Shown here piece after piece: positions 1 through 8,894 of a stretch of DNA of 64,000 bases. The notes under the pieces are model-generated. The model ran no database searches, was not told the DNA's origin, and saw nothing but the letters and a program-made list of their open reading frames with translations. Both the position numbers and the translations under genes were made by a program. Position 1 is the stretch's first letter. The number at the start of each line of letters is the position of its first letter. The stretch is from Winogradskyella sp. MH6. Its GTDB lineage: Bacteria; Bacteroidota; Bacteroidia; Flavobacteriales; Flavobacteriaceae. The DNA lies in contig NZ_CP094494.1 of assembly GCF_022810765.1 (NCBI RefSeq), forward strand, positions 3,348,001 to 3,412,000, written 5' to 3'.

Positions 1-793
1 ACTTTTTAAGCTTTCGGTTTTTGTTGAGGAGATTTTCTATCCAAGTAGATTTTGTACCTATTTTTTGTACATAAGGTGTGTTGATAACTGTACACGGAGT
101 ACCAGAAATGCGCTCTGTCATTACAATATCTTTTGCACCATAATCTACACAAGCTTGCTTATACTCATCGGTAACACTGGCTTCTTCAGATGCTATAAAA
201 GGACTACCAACCGATACACCCACAGCACCATAACTAAGCATTTTATCAATGTCTGATTTTTGACCTACACCACCAGCTGAGATTACAGGTATTTTTAAGT
301 TTTCAACGAGTGTAGAAATTAAATCTTTTGGAGATAAGTTACCTCGATGTCCTCCTGCTTCATTATTCACAGCGACAACGGCATCTGCTCCCAAAGCTTC
401 AACCTTTTGAGCAAATCTTAAATCGGTAATATCACAGAACACTTTAATTCCGACCGCATGCGCTTCTCTAATGGTTTCCTCTGGGCTACCTAAAGATGTT
501 AATATAAAATCACAACCTTCTTCGCAAATAACCCTTAGTTGCTCTTTGGCTTTGGGATTAGATTTATTCACAATCAAATTAAAACCAAATGCACCACCAT
601 CGACCTTGTTAGCTTTTAACGCTTTAATGGCAGCTCTTAACTCTTCTAAAGTTCTGTAATTTAAAGCTGGAATACAGCCTGCAATACCACATTTCATGGC
701 TTCTGTGACCATGGCTACATTAGACACCAAAAACATTGGTGCTTGTATTATTGGGTATTTTATATTGAGTAGTTCGGTTAGTTTTGTTTGCAT
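1..793 (-). CDS. Nitronate monooxygenase-like FMN oxidoreductase (partial, 3' end outside window)
   Basis: About 264 residues are visible from the ATG at 791-793; no stop is reached, so the C-terminus lies before base 1. The N-terminus reads KYPIIQAPM, the start of the FMN-dependent 2-nitropropane dioxygenase/nitronate monooxygenase TIM barrel. Further in are a NNEAGGHRG segment near residue 148 and PVISAGGVG near residue 170, which match the family's flavin phosphate loops. Members are about 310-320 residues, so roughly 50 are missing. The family oxidises alkyl nitronates; FabK-type enoyl-ACP reductases share the fold and are the main alternative. It appears monocistronic, facing away from the window. 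Confidence 0.85.
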   Translation of the reverse strand, partial: MQTKLTELLNIKYPIIQAPMFLVSNVAMVTEAMKCGIAGCIPALNYRTLEELRAAIKALKANKVDGGAFGFNLIVNKSNPKAKEQLRVICEEGCDFILTSLGSPEETIREAHAVGIKVFCDITDLRFAQKVEALGADAVVAVNNEAGGHRGNLSPKDLISTLVENLKIPVISAGGVGQKSDIDKMLSYGAVGVSVGSPFIASEEASVTDEYKQACVDYGAKDIVMTERISGTPCTVINTPYVQKIGTKSTWIENLLNKNRKLKK

Positions 794-843
794 TTTATAT
801 TAATTTATTCAAATATAAAAAATATTATGCACGCATAACACTT

Positions 844-2073
844 TTATTCCAAAAAGCGATAATAAGCACATTTTAAATACGCTCCTTCAGGAAACGTAAC
901 AGGATGGTCTATATCGTGCTTGGTCTTTAAAACGGTATCATATAACCTCCCTTGTGCATTTAATGCGTTTTGATTTAAATCAAAAAACGATTGAGCTGTT
1001 ACTCTAGATGAACAAGAGGCTAACACTAACAACCCTTTTTTTGCGGTAAGTTTTTCTCCTAATTCCGCTAGTTGTTTGTACTTCTTTTTTGCCAACTCTA
1101 TTTCGCTCTGTTGCTTGGCAAAACTTGGTGGATCTATAACAACTACATCAAAGGTCTTTTTGTGTTTAATAAGATTTTCCATTTCTTGAAAGGCATCTCC
1201 AGAAATGGTTTTGTGGATTCCGGAATACGCATTCAATTTTCCATTTTCTCTGGCAACATCCAATGCTTGCCTACTAATATCTAAGCTTGTAACTTCTGTT
1301 GCTCCATTGGCTAACGCATGTACAGAAAATCCACCTGCATATGAAAACACATCTAAAACTGTTTTCCCCTTACTTAGCTCGCCTACTCTTTTCCTATTGG
1401 CTCTATGATCTAGGAAATAACCTGTTTTATGACCTTTTAAAACATTTGCAGAAAAACGAACACCATGTTCAATAAATTCAACAACTTCGTTTTTAAGCTT
1501 GCCGTAAACCACTTCACCATCTGTAAAATTATGATGTTTGCTGTTTTCTAATTGTCGGCTTAATCGCAGTACTATGGTTTCAGATTTTGAGGTCATTTGA
1601 AGACTTTCTAAAATCCATTGTAGATATGGCAACCATATTTCGGAATACAGTTTTACCACTAAAACTTTATCATAAACATCAGCAATTAAACCTGGAAAGC
1701 CATCATTTTCACCAAATAATAATCTGTAGCTATTGGTTTTGGTTTTTAGAAGTTCTTGGCGTTTTTGGTAAGCGGCTTCTATTTTATGTTGAAAAAACTC
1801 TGAACTAACAATAGCTTTTGTCTGCGCATTATGAATGATCTTAATACGTATTGGCGAATTTGCATCATACAAACCTATGCCAATAACTTTATTCTTATTC
1901 TTGCTAAAAATAATAGCTAAATCGCCTGTTTTGGCATCGTCATTAATCTTTACAATGCTATTAGAAAACACCCAAGGATGACCTTTTACCACAGATTGCT
2001 CTCCTTTTGAGTTAAGCTTAACTGCTAGATTTTTGGGTTGAATATTTACTGAAAAAGGTCTGTTGAATGCCAT
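844..2073 (-). CDS. rlmI: Class I SAM-dependent rRNA (cytosine-C5) methyltransferase, RlmI-like
   Basis: 409 residues, close to E. coli RlmI (396). An N-terminal PUA-type RNA-binding domain (about 15-95) contains KGHPWVFSNSI. A Rossmann methyltransferase follows, with SAM motif I VLDVFSYAGGFSVHA near residue 238, an acidic second motif (SLDISRQAL), and VVVIDPPSFAK near 309. ASCSSRVT near 355 carries the cysteine expected of m5C enzymes. The family methylates 23S rRNA C1962. Translation starts at the ATG 42 bp downstream of a TATTTTTG -7 element. The exact rRNA target is inferred from family only. Confidence 0.85.
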   Translation of the reverse strand: MAFNRPFSVNIQPKNLAVKLNSKGEQSVVKGHPWVFSNSIVKINDDAKTGDLAIIFSKNKNKVIGIGLYDANSPIRIKIIHNAQTKAIVSSEFFQHKIEAAYQKRQELLKTKTNSYRLLFGENDGFPGLIADVYDKVLVVKLYSEIWLPYLQWILESLQMTSKSETIVLRLSRQLENSKHHNFTDGEVVYGKLKNEVVEFIEHGVRFSANVLKGHKTGYFLDHRANRKRVGELSKGKTVLDVFSYAGGFSVHALANGATEVTSLDISRQALDVARENGKLNAYSGIHKTISGDAFQEMENLIKHKKTFDVVVIDPPSFAKQQSEIELAKKKYKQLAELGEKLTAKKGLLVLASCSSRVTAQSFFDLNQNALNAQGRLYDTVLKTKHDIDHPVTFPEGAYLKCAYYRFLE

Positions 2074-2114
2074 AAATTTACATTTCTGAAGTTTTAAAAT
2101 ATCAGAATTTTGTG

Positions 2115-2122
2115 CAAAAATA
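2115..2122 (-). promoter_or_regulatory. -7 promoter element upstream of the rlmI-like gene
   Basis: On the minus strand this reads TATTTTTG, an exact match to the Bacteroidota -7 consensus TAnnTTTG, 42 bp before the ATG. No clear TTG -33 box stands at 19-21 bp, so the call rests on one element. Confidence 0.45.
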
Positions 2123-2287
2123 GCTCTAAATAGCTCAAGATTTTAACATTTTATGGGTGAAATTACACTGTTTAGCGTGTTTACTGCTCTATTTAGTCTT
2201 GATTAAATATCTTCGAACCGTAACCAAATCTACTTTGACAATTAGATTGTTGACCTTTAACTAATCAATTTGTCAAAACCTAATGAG

Positions 2288-2974
2288 ATGAAAAATATAT
2301 TAATTTATGGTGCTTCTGGCCATGCTAAAATGATTGTAGATATTATTCTTAAGAATAATGATTACAATCTCATTGGTTTTATAGATTCTTATAAACCCCT
2401 GAATTCTAAAGTATACGGTCATACAGTTATAGGAAACTTAGACTCACTTTCTGATTTAATTAAAAAATTTAATGTTGAGGGTATTGTTATTGGTATTGGT
2501 GATAATGACCTAAGATTAAGTATTTACAGAAGTATCAAAAAAATAGCACCAAAAATTGAATTCGTACCCATTGTACATCCAAGTGCAATTTTAGCAGAAG
2601 ATATCTTGGTTCCTGAAGGTGCCGTATTAATGGCAGGCACAATCGTAAACGCTAATGCTAAGCTTGGTAAATTCTGTCTTTTAAATACAAAAGCATCATT
2701 AGGGCATGACTCTGTAATGTCTGATTTTTCAAGCTTATCCTCTGGTGTAACCATCGCAGGAAACGTTAACATTGGATTTTGTTCCTCTATTTGCCTAAGT
2801 GCATCAGTAAGCCAAGGAGTAACTATTGGAGACCATACCACAATAGGAGGAGCTTCATTAGTTTTGAAATCTATAGGAGATTTTAAATTGGCTTATGGAG
2901 TTCCAATAAATACGATTAAGGATAAAAAAACGTGTTCCAAGCATTTCATCAAAAAAATGTCTCATGCTTCTTAA
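2288..2974 (+). CDS. NeuD/PglD-like sugar O/N-acetyltransferase
   Basis: 228 residues from the ATG at 2288; a TTG six codons upstream is open but the ATG places IYGASGHAKMIVDI at residues 6-19, as in NeuD/PglD. That N-terminal Rossmann-like half binds the sugar nucleotide. The C-terminal half (about 95-215) is a left-handed beta-helix of hexapeptide repeats. LGHDS near residue 140 carries the histidine equivalent to the general base of PglD. The enzyme should acetylate a sugar or amino sugar in surface-glycan synthesis with acetyl-CoA. Its last 11 bases overlap the next gene, so translation is probably coupled. Substrate unknown. Confidence 0.82.
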   Translation: MKNILIYGASGHAKMIVDIILKNNDYNLIGFIDSYKPLNSKVYGHTVIGNLDSLSDLIKKFNVEGIVIGIGDNDLRLSIYRSIKKIAPKIEFVPIVHPSAILAEDILVPEGAVLMAGTIVNANAKLGKFCLLNTKASLGHDSVMSDFSSLSSGVTIAGNVNIGFCSSICLSASVSQGVTIGDHTTIGGASLVLKSIGDFKLAYGVPINTIKDKKTCSKHFIKKMSHAS

Positions 2975-4274
2975 CACCCTACGAAATAAAGCTTTTTGGG
3001 CTTTGGACAATCTTAAGGGTGGACTTATAAAAAAACAACTAAAAGAAGTAGAACTTGGCATAAAACACCCCAATTCTGACAAAGCAAAGCAAATAAAGGA
3101 AACGCACATTAACAACCTCATAAAACACGCTGTTGAAACGACTCCTTTCTATAGCTCTTATAAAACTGCAAAAACTATTTCAGATTTTCCTGTAATAAGA
3201 AAGACGACTATACAGGATAGCTTTGAACAGTTTCAATCATATAAATTTAAGGACAAAGACAACTTTAAAGTCTCTACAAGCGGTTCTACCGGAGTTCCTT
3301 TTTTCTTGTATCAAAACCAAGGGAAACGAAACAGAAACCATGCTGACATTATATACTTTTTTAATGCTTCAAACTTTAAAGTTGGTAATAGATTATATGA
3401 ACTTGAGGTTTGGCGTGGACACAATGAAAAGGGCAAATTAAAAGCGTTGTTACAAAATGCTGTTCAGTTTGACATCTCTAGAATGACCGATGAAAGAATT
3501 GAAGCCTTTATAGATCTTATAAAAAAAGACAAGCAATCTAAAACCATGCTAGGTTTTGCTTCTTCTTATGAAATGATTGCTCAATACTTAGAAAGAAAAA
3601 ACATCTTTTTAAAAAATACCGGAATTATAGCTGCTATAGCAAACTCAGAATATTTAAACCCTTACACAAAAGAAACATTGGGCAAACACTTAGACACCCA
3701 AGTACTTTCAAGATATTCTAGTGAAGAAGTAGGTATGATTGCACAACAAACTATAAAATCACCCAATAACTTTGTCATCAATCATGCCAGTTACCATGTT
3801 GAAATCTTAAACATAGATAATGATAATCCTGTAAAAACAGGTGAGTTTGGAAGAATTGTAGTTACAGATCTATTTAATTATGCGATGCCAATAATTAGAT
3901 ACGATACAGGAGATATTGCTAAACTTGGACTAAATAATGATGGTGTTTTTGTATTAGAACAAATTGAAGGTCGTAAAATGGACGTTATCCATGATTCTAA
4001 AGGTAACATTGTGTCTTCATTTGTTGTATATACTAAATTTTACAATTATTACCATTTATTAAAGCAGTATCAGTTTATTCAACAAGGTGAGAAAGACTAT
4101 GAAGTAAAACTCAATCTACAAGGCAATAATTTTGAATTTGAAGATGACTTAATTGCCAGTATAAAATCTGACTTTGGTAACGATTCTAATGTTACCATTA
4201 CCTATGTTGATGAAATTCCACCACTATCTTCTGGAAAAAGAAGGAAAGTAGTTAACAACTACAAAAAAGCTTAA
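2964..4274 (+). CDS. CapK/PaaK-like adenylate-forming enzyme
   Basis: 436 residues related to phenylacetate-CoA ligase and to CapK of capsule clusters. The P-loop-like motif STSGSTGVPFF is at about 104-114, the acidic motif RYDTGDIAKLG near 312, and a GRKMDV hinge near 337; a C-terminal mini-domain ends SSGKRRKVVNNY. These motifs indicate adenylation of a carboxylate. CapK-like proteins occur in polysaccharide loci, where they probably activate an acyl or amino acid for transfer. The gene overlaps the acetyltransferase by 11 bp. Its TAA stop shares the TTAA at 4271-4274 with the convergent ATP-grasp gene. The acyl substrate is not predictable here. Confidence 0.8.
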   Translation: MLLNTLRNKAFWALDNLKGGLIKKQLKEVELGIKHPNSDKAKQIKETHINNLIKHAVETTPFYSSYKTAKTISDFPVIRKTTIQDSFEQFQSYKFKDKDNFKVSTSGSTGVPFFLYQNQGKRNRNHADIIYFFNASNFKVGNRLYELEVWRGHNEKGKLKALLQNAVQFDISRMTDERIEAFIDLIKKDKQSKTMLGFASSYEMIAQYLERKNIFLKNTGIIAAIANSEYLNPYTKETLGKHLDTQVLSRYSSEEVGMIAQQTIKSPNNFVINHASYHVEILNIDNDNPVKTGEFGRIVVTDLFNYAMPIIRYDTGDIAKLGLNNDGVFVLEQIEGRKMDVIHDSKGNIVSSFVVYTKFYNYYHLLKQYQFIQQGEKDYEVKLNLQGNNFEFEDDLIASIKSDFGNDSNVTITYVDEIPPLSSGKRRKVVNNYKKA

Positions 4275-5374
4275 GAACGTTTTAATGCAAGTGCTAATAT
4301 TTCGTCTGTAAAATCTCCTAACAAAGGTCCTGCTGCTATTTGCAAATCAATACCTTGCCTATGTGTATTATATTCTATTAAGAAAGGCTCATCGAACTTG
4401 TTTATTCCTATATCCCATGAAATAATTTTAAAGTAAGGCACAACATAGTGCATAGATCTTATCATATCCTGCACTTTTTCATAGTTAGGTATTTTACAAT
4501 CTTTTAAACATACACCTGTAGAAGTTTCTGTTACAACATTTCCTTTAGGGCTGTAGCCTTTACCTTTTAATGCACCGTTATCTAAAATTCCGCAAAAAAG
4601 ACCACCTGTTGAGAAATTATCTGTTGAACTTCCTAACTTACCTATTCGTAATACAGAAGTTAATATATGTACTCCATCATTATTTAAGTAAGATACAACA
4701 CGAAGGGTATTTAAACTCGAAGGATTTAGCGATTTCAATACATCACTTTGCTCAAGAAATTCCTGAACCACAAAATCTTTCCTGTACAACCCAAACATTT
4801 TTTCAATACTATAATCCTTATATGTGGTTTTGTCATTAACAATACTAAAGGCATTGACCATTTTTCCACTTCCGGTATCTATAGTTGGTTTAATTATTAA
4901 TTTTCCCGTGATAGCTTGGCAAGCTTCGACCGCTTTTTGCAGACTAACAATTTTATCGTCTATGTAATAGAAACCATTTATATTCTGGACAATACGTTTG
5001 GGCTGATTAAACTCCTTAAATAAACTATAAGTAAAATTTTTATCCAGTAATGCTGGCCATTGTGTTCTTTGATTCAGCTTAGGGTTAATTGTAGGATTAA
5101 AAATATCGTAAGGAATATAGTCTTTGTGGAATTGACCATTAATACCAGTATAGTATCTGTGCCAATAAGTGTTCTTTAATTTATAACCTCTTGCTTTAAA
5201 AAAAGATTTAGCTTCATTAATTTCTTCAGCACTTAATTTAGGCAAATCTCTTTTTGCCAATAAAGATTTCATATATCTCCTAGCACTTATTTCTGAATGA
5301 AACCGCACAATACGTTGCTGAACACTAGGTATTCGCTTAACAAGTTTATTTTTAAAATATTGATATACAGACAT
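4271..5374 (-). CDS. Sugar-transfer-associated ATP-grasp protein, copy A
   Basis: 367 residues of the sugar-transfer-associated ATP-grasp family (PF14397 type). Visible features: an HKDYIP segment near 90, TQWPALLDKN near 115, the ATP-binding LIIKPTIDTGSGK near 158, and a C-terminal metal/ATP site ISWDIGINK...LIEYNTHRQG. ATP-grasp enzymes join a carboxylate to an amine or thiol through an acyl phosphate; this subfamily is found in exopolysaccharide loci but its reaction is not established. It lies 27 bp after a paralogue with the same motifs, roughly half identical by eye, suggesting tandem duplication with divergence of substrate. It is the last gene of the leftward operon. Confidence 0.8.
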   Translation of the reverse strand: MSVYQYFKNKLVKRIPSVQQRIVRFHSEISARRYMKSLLAKRDLPKLSAEEINEAKSFFKARGYKLKNTYWHRYYTGINGQFHKDYIPYDIFNPTINPKLNQRTQWPALLDKNFTYSLFKEFNQPKRIVQNINGFYYIDDKIVSLQKAVEACQAITGKLIIKPTIDTGSGKMVNAFSIVNDKTTYKDYSIEKMFGLYRKDFVVQEFLEQSDVLKSLNPSSLNTLRVVSYLNNDGVHILTSVLRIGKLGSSTDNFSTGGLFCGILDNGALKGKGYSPKGNVVTETSTGVCLKDCKIPNYEKVQDMIRSMHYVVPYFKIISWDIGINKFDEPFLIEYNTHRQGIDLQIAAGPLLGDFTDEILALALKRS

Positions 5375-5401
5375 AAATAATCTCTATTTGACTCTTCAAT
5401 A

Positions 5402-6493
5402 CTATTCTAGTGCTTTTGCTAATATTTCATCTGTAAACCTACCAAAAAAAGGTCCTGTAACTATTTGAACTTCTAAACCCTGATTATAGGTATTATACTC
5501 AATCAAAACTGGTTTATTTTTCTTATTAAGAGCAATATCCCATGAAACAATTTTAAAATAAGGTATTCTTACATGCATAGCTTTCACCATCTCTATAATT
5601 AAATCATAATTTGGTACGGCATATCCTTTAAGCTTTATTCCTGTAGAAGTTTCACTAACTGCCAAACCTTTTTTTGGATAGCCTTTAGTCTTAAATATTC
5701 CCTTACTATCAACACCACATAATAGACCGCCAGAAGAGTAATTATCTGTACGACTATTTAAACCTCCAATTCTAGCTGTTGAAGAGAGAATATGCACACC
5801 TTTTTCGTTTAAATAGGATATAACACGTAAAGTATTGATACTTGATGGATTAAGCGCTCTCATTATCTCACTTTGATCTAAAAACCCCTGAACAATAAAA
5901 TCTTTTTTGTAAAGCTTAAGTAGACTTTTAATACTTAGATTTTTGTATGATATTTCATTACCTATCACCTCAAAGGCTACAACATTTTTACCTCCACCAG
6001 AATCGATACTTGGCTTTATAATAAGAGGCTTACCATATTTACTTATTTCATTTATAGCCTCAATGAGACTGACAGGTTTATCGTTTATAAAATAAAAACC
6101 ATTTATATTCTGAACCACTCGTAGTGGTAGTTCAAAATCCTTAAAAATTCTGTATAATATATTCTTATCTAGTAATGCTGGCCACTGTGTAGATTGATTT
6201 AGTTTTGGTGAAATCTTAGTTTTAAACATTCCTAAAGGAATATAATCTTTATGAAACTCACCATTCTTGGATTTGTAGAACGCATGCCAATCTGTGTGGT
6301 TTAGCTTGTAACCTCGAGACTTAAAAAATATTTTTGCTTCCTCTATTTCGTTTGAATTCAATTTAGAAATATTATTATCTCTAATTAAAGCTTTAATCCG
6401 CGTTCTAGAATTCATTGAGTGGTTAAAATCTAGAAAACGCTTTTTGATACGTTTTAAATATTTGGTCGATATTTTTTTTAAAAAATGGAACAT
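5402..6493 (-). CDS. Sugar-transfer-associated ATP-grasp protein, copy B
   Basis: 363 residues, colinear with copy A over its full length. It shows HKDYIPLGMF, TQWPALLDKN, LIIKPSIDSGGGK near 155 (nucleotide-binding loop) and IVSWDIALNK...LIEYNTYNQG near the C-terminus. All residues that look catalytic in copy A are kept, so both should be active. The start codon is 9 bp after the GNAT-like gene's stop, indicating co-transcription. The N-terminal 30 residues are basic and hydrophobic, perhaps a membrane-associating segment; no signal peptide is evident. Confidence 0.8.
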   Translation of the reverse strand: MFHFLKKISTKYLKRIKKRFLDFNHSMNSRTRIKALIRDNNISKLNSNEIEEAKIFFKSRGYKLNHTDWHAFYKSKNGEFHKDYIPLGMFKTKISPKLNQSTQWPALLDKNILYRIFKDFELPLRVVQNINGFYFINDKPVSLIEAINEISKYGKPLIIKPSIDSGGGKNVVAFEVIGNEISYKNLSIKSLLKLYKKDFIVQGFLDQSEIMRALNPSSINTLRVISYLNEKGVHILSSTARIGGLNSRTDNYSSGGLLCGVDSKGIFKTKGYPKKGLAVSETSTGIKLKGYAVPNYDLIIEMVKAMHVRIPYFKIVSWDIALNKKNKPVLIEYNTYNQGLEVQIVTGPFFGRFTDEILAKALE

Positions 6494-6502
6494 ATCATGG
6501 AA

Positions 6503-7144
6503 TTAATACTTCTTTAAGGTGTAATTAAATGTCCATGTTTTAAATAATATGATATTTAAATAAAGAGCCACGGTTTTAGCATTTAGTTTGTGTTGAATCT
6601 TCAATGCAGACTTGTTAAAATATTCTGTAATGCCATGATGAAATTTTACTCCCTCTTTCTCAAATAACCCAAAACGTTCATACTTCATGTAAGGAGATAT
6701 ATTTTTACCTCTATACTTATCAAAAACATATAGACTATGTATGTAAATATCCTTTTCTCCTAATGGGAAATAACGCTTTCTAAAATAAAAAGGATTACGT
6801 TTTATAAGTGAATATGCAACAATTTCATTATTGTTCTTAATACCCATACATATATCACCATTTTTTAGATCTTCGAGAAAATCTTTTTGTTCTAAGCCAC
6901 TAACTGAAGCTTTTATCTGTTTTAAATCTGACTTTTCAAATACCGTAATTTTTGAACTTATTTTTTCACCTCTAATTTTCTGAGGTGTAGCTGTATCTTT
7001 TGTTGAAACAAAGTGATAATAAGGCATTATATCTATTCCTATCCTTGCAAGATTATTACGTAGACCTTGCAAAAACAAGCCATGTTTGGTGAGTTTATAA
7101 ACCCACTTTATTCTATTTACAATTCCTTTTTTATTATTTTCCAT
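6503..7144 (-). CDS. GNAT-like acyltransferase, copy B
   Basis: 213 residues. The central part has the GNAT pattern: beta strands with IHSLYVFDKYRGKNISPYMKY near 138-158, where the RGKNIS segment is in the position of the acetyl-CoA pyrophosphate loop. A helix and strand follow, ending in ITEYFNKSALKI. The N-terminal 40 residues are a basic amphipathic stretch shared with copy A. It sits between its paralogue and the ATP-grasp pair, so an N-acyl transfer onto the same product is likely. Identification rests on a divergent motif and on context; a FemAB-related fold is possible. Confidence 0.65.
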   Translation of the reverse strand: MENNKKGIVNRIKWVYKLTKHGLFLQGLRNNLARIGIDIMPYYHFVSTKDTATPQKIRGEKISSKITVFEKSDLKQIKASVSGLEQKDFLEDLKNGDICMGIKNNNEIVAYSLIKRNPFYFRKRYFPLGEKDIYIHSLYVFDKYRGKNISPYMKYERFGLFEKEGVKFHHGITEYFNKSALKIQHKLNAKTVALYLNIILFKTWTFNYTLKKY

Positions 7145-7167
7145 TACAATAACATCTAAAGAACTTT

Positions 7168-7812
7168 TTAGTTATAGCTCCTTAATGTAAAATTAAAAGT
7201 CCACTTCTTTAAAATGACTAAACTTAAGTAAAGTTTAATTGGCTTGGAATTTAGTTTTTTCTTAAATCTAATTGTAGATTTATTGAAATACTCACTAACA
7301 CTGTAATAGGTTGTTATACCTTTTTCTTTCAAATACTTATAACTATGGTAGCGTAAATACGGAGCAAGATTTAACCCTCTATATGCCTCAAAAGTATACA
7401 TACTGTGCAAGTAGCTTTCGCTAGGTTGTAAATCAAAAAAGCGTTTTCTGAAAGTAAATGGCTTACATTTTATAAACATATATGCAGCTATTTTGTCTTT
7501 GTTCTTTAAGCCAATACATATTTCACCATTTTTAAGATCTGCTAGTAAATCTTTCTGTTCAATACCAATTATTGTGTTTTTTATATAACTGATTTCATTT
7601 TCCCCAAATGTTGTAATTTCAAAATCTATATCTTCCCCCCTAATTTTTGGTGGCGTAAAAGGGCTAGTAGCTTCCTTTACCCAATAATATGGCATAAAGT
7701 CTAAGCCAATCTTAGCAAGGTTATTTCGTACGCCATGCCAAAACAGTCCATGCTTAATAATATTAGAAATCCATTTAATTCTATAAGTTAAGCCTCCTTT
7801 ATCTCCTTCCAT
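7168..7812 (-). CDS. GNAT-like acyltransferase, copy A
   Basis: 214 residues, a full-length paralogue of the next gene downstream. Shared positions include RIKWI near the start, FWHGVRNNLAKIG, IRGEDI, EQKDLLADLKNGEICIG, and the putative CoA loop HSMYTFEAYRGLNLAPYLRY near 137-156. The two GNAT-like genes followed by two ATP-grasp genes make a duplicated two-enzyme module. The 23-bp gap to the next gene and the 8-bp gap to the cleavage enzyme indicate one operon. Acyl donor and acceptor are unknown. Confidence 0.65.
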   Translation of the reverse strand: MEGDKGGLTYRIKWISNIIKHGLFWHGVRNNLAKIGLDFMPYYWVKEATSPFTPPKIRGEDIDFEITTFGENEISYIKNTIIGIEQKDLLADLKNGEICIGLKNKDKIAAYMFIKCKPFTFRKRFFDLQPSESYLHSMYTFEAYRGLNLAPYLRYHSYKYLKEKGITTYYSVSEYFNKSTIRFKKKLNSKPIKLYLSLVILKKWTFNFTLRSYN

Positions 7813-7820
7813 ATTGTATG

Positions 7821-8687
7821 CTATTTATAGATACGACCGTAACGACCATTACCTGGTTCCATATCCATTATACTCCTAAATTCTGAAGGAGTCATAACCT
7901 CTCTATTATTAGCTTTAGCTATTATATGTACCCTCTCTATAAGTGCAGCATTGGTTGCTAATTGGGTTCGTTCTGCATCGTACCATATATTGTCTTCAAG
8001 ACCAACGCGCACTCCTTTCCCTATAGCAATAGCCAAAGAATTCATCATTAATTGTCCATTTCCAATACCTGCAATACTAACCAGCGAATCCTCTGGAATA
8101 TCATTGAGCATTACTCCTGTATGCAATAAGTTGGTTTGTGCACAGGCTATATTCCCAAAAAGAAGGTTGTAATATAATGGAGGTCTTATATAATCTTTTT
8201 TTACCAGATATTTCCCAAAATTAATCATCCCAACATCAAACACTTCTAACTCTGGTACGATGCCTTTAGATTTCATAGTATCAGCCAAGTCTTCAATCAT
8301 GCTTGGTGCATTCATGCTTGCCACCTTATTAAAATTTAAAGAACTTAAAGTAAGACTTCCCATATCTGGTTTCAGATCACCTTCTAAAGACAGCACATCC
8401 GCTCTTTTGTCAAGAGTATTAAAATTACGCCCACTTAATGAAGTACAAATAACTAAATCTGGTGCATATTTTCTAATACCAGCTATAAGTTTTGCATAAA
8501 CTTCTTTTTTATATGTAGGCTCACCTGTTTTTTCATCTCTAGCATGTATATGAGTCATTGTTATGCCTAATTCGTATGCACGATGAACATCTTCTATTAT
8601 TTCATTGACAGTAACAGGAACATGAGGAGTCATGTCCTTAGTAGGTATCATTCCGGTAGGAGTGAAGTTTATTATCAGCTTATTCAT
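7821..8687 (-). CDS. Beta-keto acid cleavage enzyme (BKACE; 3-keto-5-aminohexanoate cleavage family)
   Basis: 288 residues, a Zn-dependent TIM barrel of the DUF849/BKACE family. The zinc ligands are visible: THIHARDE puts two histidines at 46 and 48, the same numbers as in the characterised Kce enzyme, and RVGLEDN supplies Glu231. The family condenses a beta-keto acid with acetyl-CoA to give an acyl-CoA plus acetoacetate. This is the first gene of the leftward operon, so it probably supplies an acyl-CoA to the GNAT-like, ATP-grasp or CapK-like enzymes rather than acting in lysine fermentation; no other lysine-fermentation gene is here. Substrate not predictable. Confidence 0.85.
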   Translation of the reverse strand: MNKLIINFTPTGMIPTKDMTPHVPVTVNEIIEDVHRAYELGITMTHIHARDEKTGEPTYKKEVYAKLIAGIRKYAPDLVICTSLSGRNFNTLDKRADVLSLEGDLKPDMGSLTLSSLNFNKVASMNAPSMIEDLADTMKSKGIVPELEVFDVGMINFGKYLVKKDYIRPPLYYNLLFGNIACAQTNLLHTGVMLNDIPEDSLVSIAGIGNGQLMMNSLAIAIGKGVRVGLEDNIWYDAERTQLATNAALIERVHIIAKANNREVMTPSEFRSIMDMEPGNGRYGRIYK

Positions 8688-8804
8688 TTCGATTTGGGTT
8701 AAATGATTAGGCGAAAACTAATTTATTTATTGCATAAAACGCAAATAATCCGATAAAAAGGGAATCTATAACTATAACTTGAAGATTTTTTGCCTTAAAA
8801 CCAT

Positions 8805-8843
8805 AAAAAAACGCAACCTCCCAATAACTATGGGAGATTGCGT
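8805..8843 (-). terminator. Intrinsic terminator of dnaK
   Basis: A 13-bp stem (8811-8823 with 8831-8843, one wobble pair) with a 7-base loop is followed on the minus strand by seven T residues, 50 bp after the dnaK stop. The rest of the 8688-8894 interval shows nothing further. Confidence 0.85.
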
Positions 8844-8894
8844 TTTGCATATCTTAGATACCTGCCATCCAAAAGAATGGCATTCAAGATTTTA

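Noticed and set aside
65..256. Short + strand frame at the window start
   Set aside because: Lies antisense to the nitronate monooxygenase-like gene; composition is not protein-like.
2270..2287. TTG start for the NeuD-like gene
   Set aside because: The ATG at 2288 fits the family's N-terminus exactly; the six extra residues are not like known starts.
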